Shown here in pieces: positions 1 through 6,634 of a stretch of 7,529 bases of DNA. The first letter of the stretch is position 1. Each line of letters opens with the position of its first letter. A program made the position numbers and the translations under genes. The notes beneath the pieces were generated by a model that saw nothing but the letters and a program-made list of their open reading frames with translations, searched no databases and was not told where the DNA came from. The DNA is from CAIYPH01 sp043744375 (GTDB taxonomy: Bacteria; Pseudomonadota; Alphaproteobacteria; Acetobacterales; Acetobacteraceae), in contig JAYTUU010000062.1 in the NCBI GenBank assembly GCA_043744375.1, positions 1-7,529 on the forward strand. Reading direction: 5' to 3'.

Positions 1-174
1 CTCAAGCCGCAATCAAGGCTCCGCCGGCGTCGTGCGCAGCGCGCAGTCGCGCGACGGGCCGAGGGCCCTTGGAACCCCCCTACTGCTCGCGGCTGGATCA
101 GCATTCCCGCGGGCACGGCACGGTGGACTTACCCCCCTGCAATCGGGCAATAGGAACTGGCCCCATGGCGGGCC
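1..174. other. Non-coding leader upstream of the BVMO gene
   Basis: No convincing coding region is visible here. The stretch contains a GGGCCC-centred palindrome at 62-69, two copies of ACCCCCCT (74-81 and 131-138), and a short GC hairpin (GGCCC at 159-163, GGGCC at 170-174, 6-nt loop) just upstream of the ribosome-binding site of the following gene. I cannot identify a -35/-10 pair with any confidence. The promoter of the monooxygenase gene presumably lies here, or transcription enters from the left of the window. Confidence 0.5.
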
Positions 175-182
175 TTGCGAAC

Positions 183-187
183 AGGAG
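183..187 (+). promoter_or_regulatory. Ribosome-binding site deciding the BVMO start
   Basis: AGGAG lies 8 nt before the ATG at 196. This favours 196 over the in-frame TTG at 175, which would place the AGGAG inside the coding region. Confidence 0.75.
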
Positions 188-195
188 CGATTTCG

Positions 196-1821
196 ATGAG
201 TGGCGTTGCGACGAAGAGCGGGGCGGGCGAACTGGATGTTTTGGTGATCGGCGCCGGATTTGCCGGGCTGTATCAACTCCTTTGCCTGCGCGACCGGCTC
301 GGGCTGTCCGTGCGGGTGCTGGAGGCGGCCGGCGGGGTCGGCGGCACCTGGTACTGGAACCGCTATCCCGGCGCGCGCTGCGATTCGGAGAGCCACTCCT
401 ATTGTTACTCCTTCTCCAAGGAATTGCTGGAGGAATGGACCTGGTCGGAGCGCTACCCCGAGCAGCCGGAGATCATGCGCTACCTCAACCACGTCGCTGA
501 CCGTTTCGACCTCAAGCGCGACATCCAGTTCAACACCCGCGTGACCGCGGCGCGCTATGACGGGGTGGCCAATCGCTGGCGGGTGACGACGGAGGCGGGT
601 GAGGAGTTTACCGCGAAGTTTCTGATCACCGCCGTCGGCTGCCTGTCCTCGGCGAACGTGCCGAACATCTCCGGCCTCGATGATTTTGCCGGGCGCTGGT
701 ACCACACCGGGCAATGGCCGCATGAGGGCGTCGATTTCACCGGCAAGCGCGTCGGCCTCGTCGGCACCGGCTCGACCGGCATCCAGGCCGCCCCGGTGAT
801 CGCCGAGACGGCGGCGCATCTGACCGTGTTCCAGCGCACCGCCAACTACTCCGTGCCGGCCCGCAACGTGCCGCTGACGCCGGAGTTCCAGCGCTACGTG
901 CGCGAGAACCACGCGGACATCCGCCGTGTCATGCATGCCACCCCGAACGGCCATCCGTTCGTGAATTCCGAGCGCCTCGCTTTGGACTCGACGCCCGAGG
1001 AGCGCGAGGCGCTCTATGAGGCGGCGTGGGAGAAGGGTGGCTTGCAGTTCCGTGCCACCTTCCAGGACCTGCTGGTGAGCAAGCCCGCCAACGATACCGC
1101 CGCCGAGTTCCTCAAGCGCAAGATCCGCGAGATCGTCAAGAACCCCGCGACGGCGGCAAAGCTGTCCGATATCGACCATCCCTATGCGGCCAAGCGCCCG
1201 CCGATCGATAGCGGGTATTTCGAGACCTTCAACCGCGACAATGTGGAGCTCGTCGATGTCCGCGCAATGCCGATCGAGCGGATCACACCCGCTGGCATCA
1301 AGACCGCCGACGCGGAGTATCCGCTCGACATCATCGTGTTTGCCACCGGGTTCGACGCGATGACCGGGCCGCTGCTGCGCATGGAGATCGCCGGGCGCGA
1401 TGGCGTGGCCCTGCGCGATGCATGGCATGCGGGGCCACGCAGCTATCTCGGCCTCAGCATTCCCGGCTTCCCCAATTTGTTCACCGTCACCGGGCCGGGC
1501 AGCCCGTCCGTGCTGTGCAACATGCCCGTGGCGATCGAGCAGCATGTGGAGTGGATCACCGCCTGCATCGCGCATATGCGCGCGAACGGGCTGGAACGCA
1601 TCGAGGCGGAACCGGCGGCGGCCGATCAATGGGTGGCGCATGTCAACGATGCCGCCAACGCCACGCTGCTGCCGGAGGCCGGGCATTCCTGGTATCTCGG
1701 CGCCAACGTGCCAGGCAAGCCGCGGGTGTTCATGCCCTATGCGGGGGGCATGCTGCGCTATCGCGAAATCTGCGCCGACGTGACCGCGAAGGACTATCGG
1801 GGGCTGACGCTGGCGGGCTAG
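196..1821 (+). CDS. Type I Baeyer-Villiger monooxygenase (cyclohexanone/phenylacetone monooxygenase family)
   Basis: The 541-residue product is a cytosolic FAD- and NADPH-dependent enzyme expected to insert oxygen next to a ketone carbonyl, giving an ester or lactone. The FAD Rossmann motif GAGFAG is at about residues 19-24. It is followed by the family block GGTWYWNRYPGARCD (49-63), whose Asp63 matches the active-site Asp of phenylacetone monooxygenase. The diagnostic BVMO fingerprint FxGxxxHxxxWP is exact at 164-175 (F164, G166, H170, W174, P175). The NADPH motif GTGSTG is at 190-195. The catalytic arginine is probably Arg334 in the 'AKRPPID' segment, and ATGFD is at 383-387. The length matches phenylacetone monooxygenase (about 542). 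No signal peptide or membrane segment is seen. The stop codon overlaps that of the converging gene on the other strand. Substrate cannot be told from sequence: cyclic ketones, aryl ketones and steroids are all accepted within this family. Confidence 0.95.
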   Translation: MSGVATKSGAGELDVLVIGAGFAGLYQLLCLRDRLGLSVRVLEAAGGVGGTWYWNRYPGARCDSESHSYCYSFSKELLEEWTWSERYPEQPEIMRYLNHVADRFDLKRDIQFNTRVTAARYDGVANRWRVTTEAGEEFTAKFLITAVGCLSSANVPNISGLDDFAGRWYHTGQWPHEGVDFTGKRVGLVGTGSTGIQAAPVIAETAAHLTVFQRTANYSVPARNVPLTPEFQRYVRENHADIRRVMHATPNGHPFVNSERLALDSTPEEREALYEAAWEKGGLQFRATFQDLLVSKPANDTAAEFLKRKIREIVKNPATAAKLSDIDHPYAAKRPPIDSGYFETFNRDNVELVDVRAMPIERITPAGIKTADAEYPLDIIVFATGFDAMTGPLLRMEIAGRDGVALRDAWHAGPRSYLGLSIPGFPNLFTVTGPGSPSVLCNMPVAIEQHVEWITACIAHMRANGLERIEAEPAAADQWVAHVNDAANATLLPEAGHSWYLGANVPGKPRVFMPYAGGMLRYREICADVTAKDYRGLTLAG

Positions 1822-3581
1822 TCGAACAGGCCTAACTCGGTCGCCTTGATCTGCAGGGCGAGATACTTCGAGAAGATGCGGCACTGCGCGAGGCTGCCGG
1901 CGGTGAACCACAGGCCAGGCTGGGCGGTGCGGCGCCACATGTTGCGGAGTTCGCCGCCCACGTCGAAGCCCCAGACCGGGCCGATGCGTTCGGCGATCCC
2001 GTCACCGAGATAGGCGCGCACGACGTCCTGCTGGTTCTTGTAGCCGGTGGCGAGCACGACGAGTTCCGCCTTGTGCACCTGGCCATCGCGCATGCGCACG
2101 CCATCGGCCACGAAGCGGTCGATCTCCTCGAAATGCAGCAGGCCGATCTGGCCGTCGACGATCAGGTCGGAGCAGCCGACGTTGAAGTAGTAGCCGCCGC
2201 CATGGCGCAAATATTTCATCTGGAAGCCCAGGCAATCCGGGCCATTGTCCAACCGGAAGCCGCGGGCGGCGAGACCGTCGAGCAGGGATTTGTCGACCAC
2301 GCGCGAGGCGGCGGTGGAGAGTTGGTAGGCCTGCTTCATCACCGGAAAGGGCACCGAGGTGGCCAGCTGGTCGCAATCCTCGAACGGCACGCCCTCGGTG
2401 TAGATGGCGTAGACGACCTGCGCCTCGCGGATGCTGACGATATGGGTCGGGCTGCGCTGGATCATCGCGACCTCGGCGCCGCTGGCGTGCAGGTCCTGCG
2501 CGACATCGTGGCCGCTATTGCCGGTGCCGAGCACCAGCGCCTTGCGGCCCTTCCAGGCCACGCCGTTGGTGTAGCGGCCGGAATGCATGACCGTGCCGGC
2601 GAAATCGGCAATGCCAGGCAGGTCCGGCGTTTGCGGGATCGAGCTGACGCCGGTGGCGAAGACGAGGTGGCGCGGATGCATTTCCCGGGTGCTGCCATCG
2701 GCGCGGCGCAGAGTGACGGACCAGGTTTTTACGACATCATCGTAGCGGCCGGCGACGAGTTCCGTGCCGGTCCAGAAATTCAGGTCGAGGCTGTCGACAT
2801 AGGTCTCGAACCAGTTGGCCAGCTTGTCCTTGGGGATGAACACCGGCCAGGTCGCGGGGAACGGCATATAGGGCAGATGATTGACATGCACCTCGTTGTG
2901 CAGCGTCAGCGAATGGTAGCGCTTGCGCCAGTTGTCGCCGATGCGGGCCTCGCGATCGACGATCAGCGTGTCGATGCCCAGTTGGCGTAGCCGGGCGGCG
3001 ATGCCGAGGCCGGCCTGACCGCCACCGACGACGAGGACGGTCGGGTCGTGATCGGCGTAGGCACGGGCCTTGTTACGTTTGTCGAGCCAGTTGTCGGCCC
3101 CGAAATCGCGCGAGTAGTCCTCGGCACTGGCCCGCTGGGCGCCGGTTTCGGCATGGCCGTGCAGCGCATCGAGGTTGGTCGATAGCGTCCAGGCGCGGTG
3201 GCCGCCGGGGCCGTCGGGGTCGGCGACCAGACGGACGACGCCGGAGGCGGTGCCGAACGCGGTCTCGAAGCCGAAGATCACCTCGATCGCGGCGGTGCCG
3301 GCGCGCATCACCCGGCGCGGCGGGGTGCGGGTCGGCGGCAGGTGGAAGCCGGCCGGCCGCGTGCAAGCGAGGGTCTGGCCGAGCGTTTCGGCAATCGCAA
3401 GGCGGCCGGAGACGGTGTGCAACTGCCAGGTGAAGGCCAGAATGTCGCGCCAATGGCCATCAGAGGCGAACAGATCGGCGGCGGTGGCGCTGTCGTCCTG
3501 AGCGAGCGCGGCCTCGAAGGCCGTCAACCAAGCCGCGGCCGCTGCCTGCGGGGCCAGATCAAGGTGGGCCGCGTCGTTCAT
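1818..3581 (-). CDS. Flavin-containing monooxygenase with N-terminal NTF2/SnoaL-like domain
   Basis: The 587-residue product has two parts. Residues about 10-145 look like a small NTF2/SnoaL-type alpha+beta domain ('AWLTAFEAALAQDD' helix, 'LFASDGHWRDILAFTW' segment). From about 180 onward it is a two-dinucleotide-binding monooxygenase, with FAD motif GGGQAG (186-191), NADPH motif GTGNSG (352-357) and ATGY (511-514). The sequence FxGxxxHxxxY at 327-337 is the FMO-type fingerprint. It has Tyr337 where true type I BVMOs have Trp, so this is an FMO/YUCCA-like enzyme and not a second copy of the neighbouring BVMO. N-, S- or C-oxygenation, or type II-like Baeyer-Villiger activity, are all possible. 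The start at 3581 is set by an AGGAG 8 nt upstream; longer readings run into the divergent gene. It is transcribed divergently from the SDR gene at 3679 and converges on the BVMO gene. A SnoaL-like N-terminus on this enzyme class is known in annotated proteins, but its role is unclear. Confidence 0.92.
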   Translation of the reverse strand: MNDAAHLDLAPQAAAAAWLTAFEAALAQDDSATAADLFASDGHWRDILAFTWQLHTVSGRLAIAETLGQTLACTRPAGFHLPPTRTPPRRVMRAGTAAIEVIFGFETAFGTASGVVRLVADPDGPGGHRAWTLSTNLDALHGHAETGAQRASAEDYSRDFGADNWLDKRNKARAYADHDPTVLVVGGGQAGLGIAARLRQLGIDTLIVDREARIGDNWRKRYHSLTLHNEVHVNHLPYMPFPATWPVFIPKDKLANWFETYVDSLDLNFWTGTELVAGRYDDVVKTWSVTLRRADGSTREMHPRHLVFATGVSSIPQTPDLPGIADFAGTVMHSGRYTNGVAWKGRKALVLGTGNSGHDVAQDLHASGAEVAMIQRSPTHIVSIREAQVVYAIYTEGVPFEDCDQLATSVPFPVMKQAYQLSTAASRVVDKSLLDGLAARGFRLDNGPDCLGFQMKYLRHGGGYYFNVGCSDLIVDGQIGLLHFEEIDRFVADGVRMRDGQVHKAELVVLATGYKNQQDVVRAYLGDGIAERIGPVWGFDVGGELRNMWRRTAQPGLWFTAGSLAQCRIFSKYLALQIKATELGLFD

Positions 3582-3589
3582 CGTGCTGT

Positions 3590-3594
3590 CTCCT
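3590..3594 (-). promoter_or_regulatory. Ribosome-binding site of the FMO gene
   Basis: AGGAG on the minus strand, 8 nt before the ATG at 3581. It fixes the start and rules out upstream in-frame starts, which would read through the divergent SDR gene. Confidence 0.75.
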
Positions 3595-3663
3595 CGTGTG
3601 CTTGTCGACCTGCCATGCTCTGGCCCCATCGCGCGATCTGGCCCACGATGGGCAACCACGAAC

Positions 3664-3671
3664 GGGGAAGG
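3664..3671 (+). promoter_or_regulatory. Ribosome-binding site of the cyclic-alcohol-type SDR gene
   Basis: A purine-rich GGGGAAGG lies 7 nt before the ATG at 3679. It supports this start over an in-frame start near 3583. The upstream start would add a 32-residue segment that lacks SDR character. Confidence 0.6.
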
Positions 3672-3678
3672 CAACAAC

Positions 3679-4422
3679 ATGCGACTGAACGGCAAGGTAG
3701 CCATTGTCACCGGCGGCGGCAACGGAATGGGGGCGGCCGAGGCGCGGCTGTTTGCGCGCGAGGGTGCCAAGGTCGTTGTGGCCGATATTCTGGCGGACCT
3801 CGGCGAGGCCGTGGCCGCCACTATCCGCGCGGCCGGCGGCGACGCGATCTTCGTCCAGATCGATGTGACGAGCGAGGCCGCCTGGCATGCGCTGATCGCG
3901 GCGACGATGGCGGCCTATGGGCGGCTCGACATCCTCGTCAACAATGCCGGCATCTCCGGCAGTGCGGTCGGCGATCCCGATGGCGTCGATGGCTGGCACC
4001 GGATTATCGCGATCAACCAGACCAGCGTGTTCCTTGGCACCAAGCTGGCCGTCGAACAGATGATCAAGACCGGCGGCGGGTCGGTGGTGAATATCTCGTC
4101 GATCATGGGCTTCGTCGGCAGCGAAAGCGGGCACCCCGCGTATCACGCGTCCAAAGGCGCGGTGCGCATCTACTCCAAAGCCGCCGCGGTGCGTTATGGA
4201 CCGCTCGGCGTGCGCGTGAACACCGTGCATCCAGGCTACCTGCCGGCGATGCTCAACTCGACCAACGGTAACGAACGCGCCGACAAGATCGCGCAAACGC
4301 CACTGCGGCGGATCGGCGAAGTGATGGACGTGGCGTACGGGGTGCTGTTCCTGGCCTCCGACGAGGCGGCGTTCGTGACCGGGACGGAACTGGTGATCGA
4401 TGGCGGGTGGCTGGCGCAGTAA
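3679..4422 (+). CDS. Classical short-chain dehydrogenase/reductase, cyclic-alcohol dehydrogenase-like
   Basis: The 247-residue length is typical of a classical SDR. The cofactor motif TGGGNGMG is at 11-18 and an acidic Asp36 ends the second strand ('VVVADI'), pointing to NAD(H) over NADP(H). IDVT is at 61-64 and NNAG at 88-91. The catalytic tetrad can be read as Asn113, Ser141 (in NISS), Tyr155 and Lys159 (YHASK). The C-terminus 'GTELVIDGGWLAQ' is the usual family ending. Several segments ('FLGTKLAVEQM', 'ASKGAVRIYSKAAAVRYGPLGVRVNTVHPG') recall, from memory, the cyclopentanol dehydrogenase and 3-beta/17-beta-hydroxysteroid dehydrogenase branch. Oxidation of a secondary, perhaps alicyclic, alcohol to a ketone is therefore a sensible guess, and would supply the substrate of the BVMO in the same window. 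The start is the first Met before 'RLNGKVAIVTG', behind a purine-rich ribosome-binding site. It ends 8 bp from the converging CoA-transferase gene. The fold is sure, the substrate is not. Confidence 0.94.
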   Translation: MRLNGKVAIVTGGGNGMGAAEARLFAREGAKVVVADILADLGEAVAATIRAAGGDAIFVQIDVTSEAAWHALIAATMAAYGRLDILVNNAGISGSAVGDPDGVDGWHRIIAINQTSVFLGTKLAVEQMIKTGGGSVVNISSIMGFVGSESGHPAYHASKGAVRIYSKAAAVRYGPLGVRVNTVHPGYLPAMLNSTNGNERADKIAQTPLRRIGEVMDVAYGVLFLASDEAAFVTGTELVIDGGWLAQ

Positions 4423-4430
4423 ATGCGGGG

Positions 4431-5666
4431 TTATCCGCCGGTAATCGCCCCCCTTTCGCGTAAATCGGCGATTTCGGGTTCGGAATAGCCGGCGTCGCGG
4501 AGGATTTGGCCGCTGTGTTCGCCGTGTCCGGGGGCGACGGTGATCGGGACTTTGGCGATGTTGCTGACGGTGAAGGGGCTGTCGATGGTCAGAAAGCCGG
4601 TATCGGCGATCGGGCGCAGGATGCCGGCGGCGTGGGCTTGCGGGTCGTGAGCGACTTCCTCGACGGTGCCGACGATGCCGAAGGTGAGGCCGGCGGCGTC
4701 GAGGGTTTTGCGCCAGTGGGCGAGGGGGTGGGCGGCGACGGCGTGGTCGAGGATTTGCATCAAAGCGGGGGCGTTGGTGCGGCGTGAGGGAATATCGATG
4801 AAGCGGGGATCGTCCACCAGTTCCGGCCGGCCGATGGCGCAAGCGAGGGCCGGCCATTGGCGGACTTCGCTGGTGAGGGCGAGGAGGAAGTAGCGGTCGT
4901 CGGCGCAGCGATAGATGCCGCCGAGGGCGTGCGTGGTTTGTTCGCGTGGCAGCCGGGGCGGGATATCGGCGCCGCAGAGGGCGGCCTGGATGAGCATGGC
5001 GTTGGACCACATGCCGTTGGCAAGGAGCGAGGCCCGCACTTCCGCGCCGATGCCGGTTTTCTCGCGCCGGTAGAGCGCGGTGAGGATGCCGGCGTAGAAC
5101 GCCATGCCCGTTGGATGGTCGCCCATGCCACCGACGGAGCGGGCGGGTGGGGCGTGCATGTCGACGCGCACCTGGTCCATCAGGCCGGAGCGGCCCCAGA
5201 AGGCGGTAAGGTCGAAGCCGGTTTTGCCGGCTTCCTCGCCGTCTTCGCCGTAGGCGGTGAAGGAGCCGTAGATCAGGCGGGGGTATTTGTCGGCGAAGTC
5301 GCTGTAGCGGACGCGCAGGCGCTCGCGGACGGGCAGCGGCAGGTTGGTGATGAAGACGTCGGCCTGGGAGACGAGGCGTTCCAGGACGGCGCGGCCGGCG
5401 TCGGATTTGAGATCGACGGCCAGGCCGCGCTTGTTGCGGTTATCGACCAGCCACGGATAGTTGTGCGGCGAGTTCGGCAGGCCGGGCCGCTGGTGCAGAT
5501 GCCGCCATGGATCCCCCTCCCCCGGCGCCTCGATCTTGATGACGTCGGCGCCGTAATCCGCCAGCACGGTCGCGGCCGTGGGGGCCGCGATGTAGGTGGC
5601 GCAGTCGATGACCTTGAGGCCGGCGAACAGGGGCTCGCCGGTCATCGGGGGTTGGGGATCGTGCAT
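4431..5666 (-). CDS. CaiB/BaiF family III CoA-transferase
   Basis: The 411-residue product would move CoA from an acyl-CoA donor to a carboxylic acid, a way of activating an acid without ATP. The N-terminus 'LFAGLKVIDCATYIAAPTAATVLADYGADVIKIEAPGEGDPWR' is the classic family start. 'NRNKRGLAVDLKS' (76-88) is the conserved CoA-binding region. 'TGFDLTAFWGRSGLM' (149-163) carries the catalytic Asp, here Asp152, equivalent to Asp169 of formyl-CoA transferase. 'GGMGDHPTG' (179-187) is the following glycine-rich loop. The length is normal (about 380-430). The ATG at 5666 lies 7 bp after the stop of the upstream SDR gene and has no visible Shine-Dalgarno sequence, suggesting translational coupling. 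An alternative ATG at 5645 (Met8) also lacks one. The substrate is unknown; the context suggests an acid formed during breakdown of an oxygenated ring or terpenoid. Confidence 0.94.
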   Translation of the reverse strand: MHDPQPPMTGEPLFAGLKVIDCATYIAAPTAATVLADYGADVIKIEAPGEGDPWRHLHQRPGLPNSPHNYPWLVDNRNKRGLAVDLKSDAGRAVLERLVSQADVFITNLPLPVRERLRVRYSDFADKYPRLIYGSFTAYGEDGEEAGKTGFDLTAFWGRSGLMDQVRVDMHAPPARSVGGMGDHPTGMAFYAGILTALYRREKTGIGAEVRASLLANGMWSNAMLIQAALCGADIPPRLPREQTTHALGGIYRCADDRYFLLALTSEVRQWPALACAIGRPELVDDPRFIDIPSRRTNAPALMQILDHAVAAHPLAHWRKTLDAAGLTFGIVGTVEEVAHDPQAHAAGILRPIADTGFLTIDSPFTVSNIAKVPITVAPGHGEHSGQILRDAGYSEPEIADLRERGAITGG

Positions 5667-5673
5667 GGGGTGG

Positions 5674-6573
5674 TCAGTCGAGGTCCATGCCGTTCATGCC
5701 GGCGTTCTGACGGGCGCGCTTCTGCAGGTCCATCATGATCGGGCCGAGCTTGGTGGGGTCTTCCTCGGGCGTGACGGTCGGGCCGCGATGCCAACCCTCG
5801 GCGATCGCCAGGATACCGCCGCCGGCTTCGACGATGCGGCCGGTGAAGTCGGACGATTCCAGACTGGCGATCCAGACGATGGCGGGCGAGACGCGGGCCG
5901 GGTTGCCGGCGTCGATCTGCTCCTGGGTGCGCTCACGCAGGCCGGCGGTCATGCGGGTGACGGCTTGCGGGGCGACGGCGTTGACCGTGATGCCGTAGCG
6001 CTTCAGTTCGCGGGCGGCGATGACCGTGAAGGCGGCGATGCCGGCCTTGGCGGCGCCGTAGTTGGTCTGGCCGGTGTTGCCGTAAATGCCGGAGACCGAG
6101 GAGGTGTTGATGATGCGGGCGTTGACGGGGCCGTCGATCTCCTTGGACAGGTTGCGCCAATAGGCGGCGGCGTGGCGCGCGGGGCCGAAGGTGCCCTTGA
6201 GATGGACGGCGATCACCGAGTCCCACTCTTCTTCCATCATGTTCGCCAGGACGCGGTCGCGCAGGATGCCGGCGTTGTTCACGAGGACGTCGAGGCGGCC
6301 GAAGGTGTCGATGGCCTGGTCGATCATGCGCTTGGCGCCCATGAAATCGGCGACGTTGTCGGTGTTGACAACGCCATCGCCGCCGGCGGCCTTGATGGTG
6401 CGGACGACTTCCTGGGCGGGGGTTTCGTCGGCGCCGACGCCTTCGGTGTTGGCGCCGATGTCATTGACGACGACCTTGGCGCCGTGGGCGGCCAGCATGA
6501 TCGCATGCGCACGCCCGATCCCGCGTCCGGCGCCGGTGACGATGGCGACGCGGCCGCTGCATAGAAGACTCAT
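5674..6573 (-). CDS. SDR of the (3R)-hydroxyacyl-CoA dehydrogenase / MFE-2-like type
   Basis: The 299-residue product begins 'MSLLCSGRVAIVTGAGRGIGRAHAIMLAAHGAKVVVNDIG'. The NAD motif TGAGRGIG is at 13-20 and Asp38 ends the second strand, so NAD is the likely cofactor. A long insert follows (about 40-55), then NNAG (99-102), Ser159, Tyr172 and Lys176. His124 in 'VIAVHLKGTF' replaces the usual catalytic-tetrad Asn. A 'VHLxG' segment is what I recall from the dehydrogenase part of peroxisomal multifunctional enzyme 2, which supports a hydroxyacyl-CoA substrate. The C-terminus extends about 40 residues beyond a classical SDR, and there is no hydratase or SCP domain. The start at 6573 follows AGGA by 8 nt; an in-frame GTG at 6588 would add five residues and bury that site. 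It is the first gene of a probable two-gene operon with the CoA-transferase. Beta-oxidation-like oxidation of a CoA ester made by its neighbour is inference. Confidence 0.92.
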   Translation of the reverse strand: MSLLCSGRVAIVTGAGRGIGRAHAIMLAAHGAKVVVNDIGANTEGVGADETPAQEVVRTIKAAGGDGVVNTDNVADFMGAKRMIDQAIDTFGRLDVLVNNAGILRDRVLANMMEEEWDSVIAVHLKGTFGPARHAAAYWRNLSKEIDGPVNARIINTSSVSGIYGNTGQTNYGAAKAGIAAFTVIAARELKRYGITVNAVAPQAVTRMTAGLRERTQEQIDAGNPARVSPAIVWIASLESSDFTGRIVEAGGGILAIAEGWHRGPTVTPEEDPTKLGPIMMDLQKRARQNAGMNGMDLD

Positions 6574-6581
6574 TTTTTGTT

Positions 6582-6585
6582 TCCT
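6582..6585 (-). promoter_or_regulatory. Ribosome-binding site of the MFE-2-like SDR gene
   Basis: AGGA on the minus strand, within TGAGGAAAC, 8 nt before the ATG at 6573. It argues against the GTG at 6588 as start codon. Confidence 0.65.
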
Positions 6586-6589
6586 CACA

Positions 6590-6634
6590 GTATTTGAACA
6601 ACCCGTATTTGAACAACCCGTATTTGAACAACCG
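6590..6634. repeat. Three tandem 15-bp direct repeats in the SDR/CoA-transferase leader
   Basis: The unit GTATTTGAACAACCC occurs at 6590-6604 and 6605-6619 without any difference, and at 6620-6634 with one change (last base G). Each unit holds the small dyad TTG-AA-CAA. The array ends directly next to the ribosome-binding site of the minus-strand SDR gene, so it lies in the promoter or 5' untranslated region of that operon. It could be a repeated regulator site or a slipped-strand expansion. The unit length is a multiple of three, but the array is outside the chosen reading frame. Confidence 0.9.

Larger units (their letters stand above)
3582..3678. promoter_or_regulatory. Divergent promoter/operator region between the FMO and SDR genes
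   Basis: This 97-bp spacer must hold the 5' signals of two divergent genes. It contains an exact 10-bp palindrome ATCGCGCGAT (3628-3637), an inverted repeat CCCATCG/CGATGGG (3625-3631 and 3646-3652), and a direct repeat of CTGGCCC (3620-3626 and 3638-3644, 18 bp apart). The density of symmetry fits a regulator-binding site. No clear -35/-10 pair can be assigned, and no regulator gene is in the window. Confidence 0.5.

Noticed and set aside
159..178. Sigma-54 promoter suggested by GG...GC spacing upstream of the BVMO
   Set aside because: The distance between the GG and GC elements does not fit the -24/-12 spacing and the flanking consensus bases are missing.
175..195. TTG start for the BVMO, seven residues longer
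   Set aside because: The AGGAG at 183-187 is correctly spaced for the ATG at 196 and would lie inside the longer frame.
13..1938. A 641-codon open frame on the minus strand opposite the BVMO gene
   Set aside because: It is low-complexity, rich in Arg, His and Gly, and has no family motif, while the plus strand encodes a complete BVMO with all signature residues. Long antisense frames are expected opposite GC-rich genes.
2073..2990. A long plus-strand open frame opposite the FMO gene
   Set aside because: Its composition (His/Ala/Gly/Asp runs) is typical of an antisense shadow, it has no recognisable domain, and the opposite strand has a full flavoprotein.
3559..5010. A minus-strand frame of 483 codons spanning the SDR gene and part of the CoA-transferase gene
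   Set aside because: It crosses two well-supported genes, and its N-terminal part is Arg/Pro/His-rich out-of-frame reading of the CoA-transferase.
4857..6564. Two overlapping plus-strand frames opposite the CoA-transferase and SDR genes
   Set aside because: Both are Gly/Val/Asp/Ala-rich mirror readings with no family match. The FEQPV repeat in a related frame merely translates the 15-bp DNA repeat.
6590..6634. CRISPR array
   Set aside because: The units are only 15 bp and directly adjoining, with no spacers and no cas genes.
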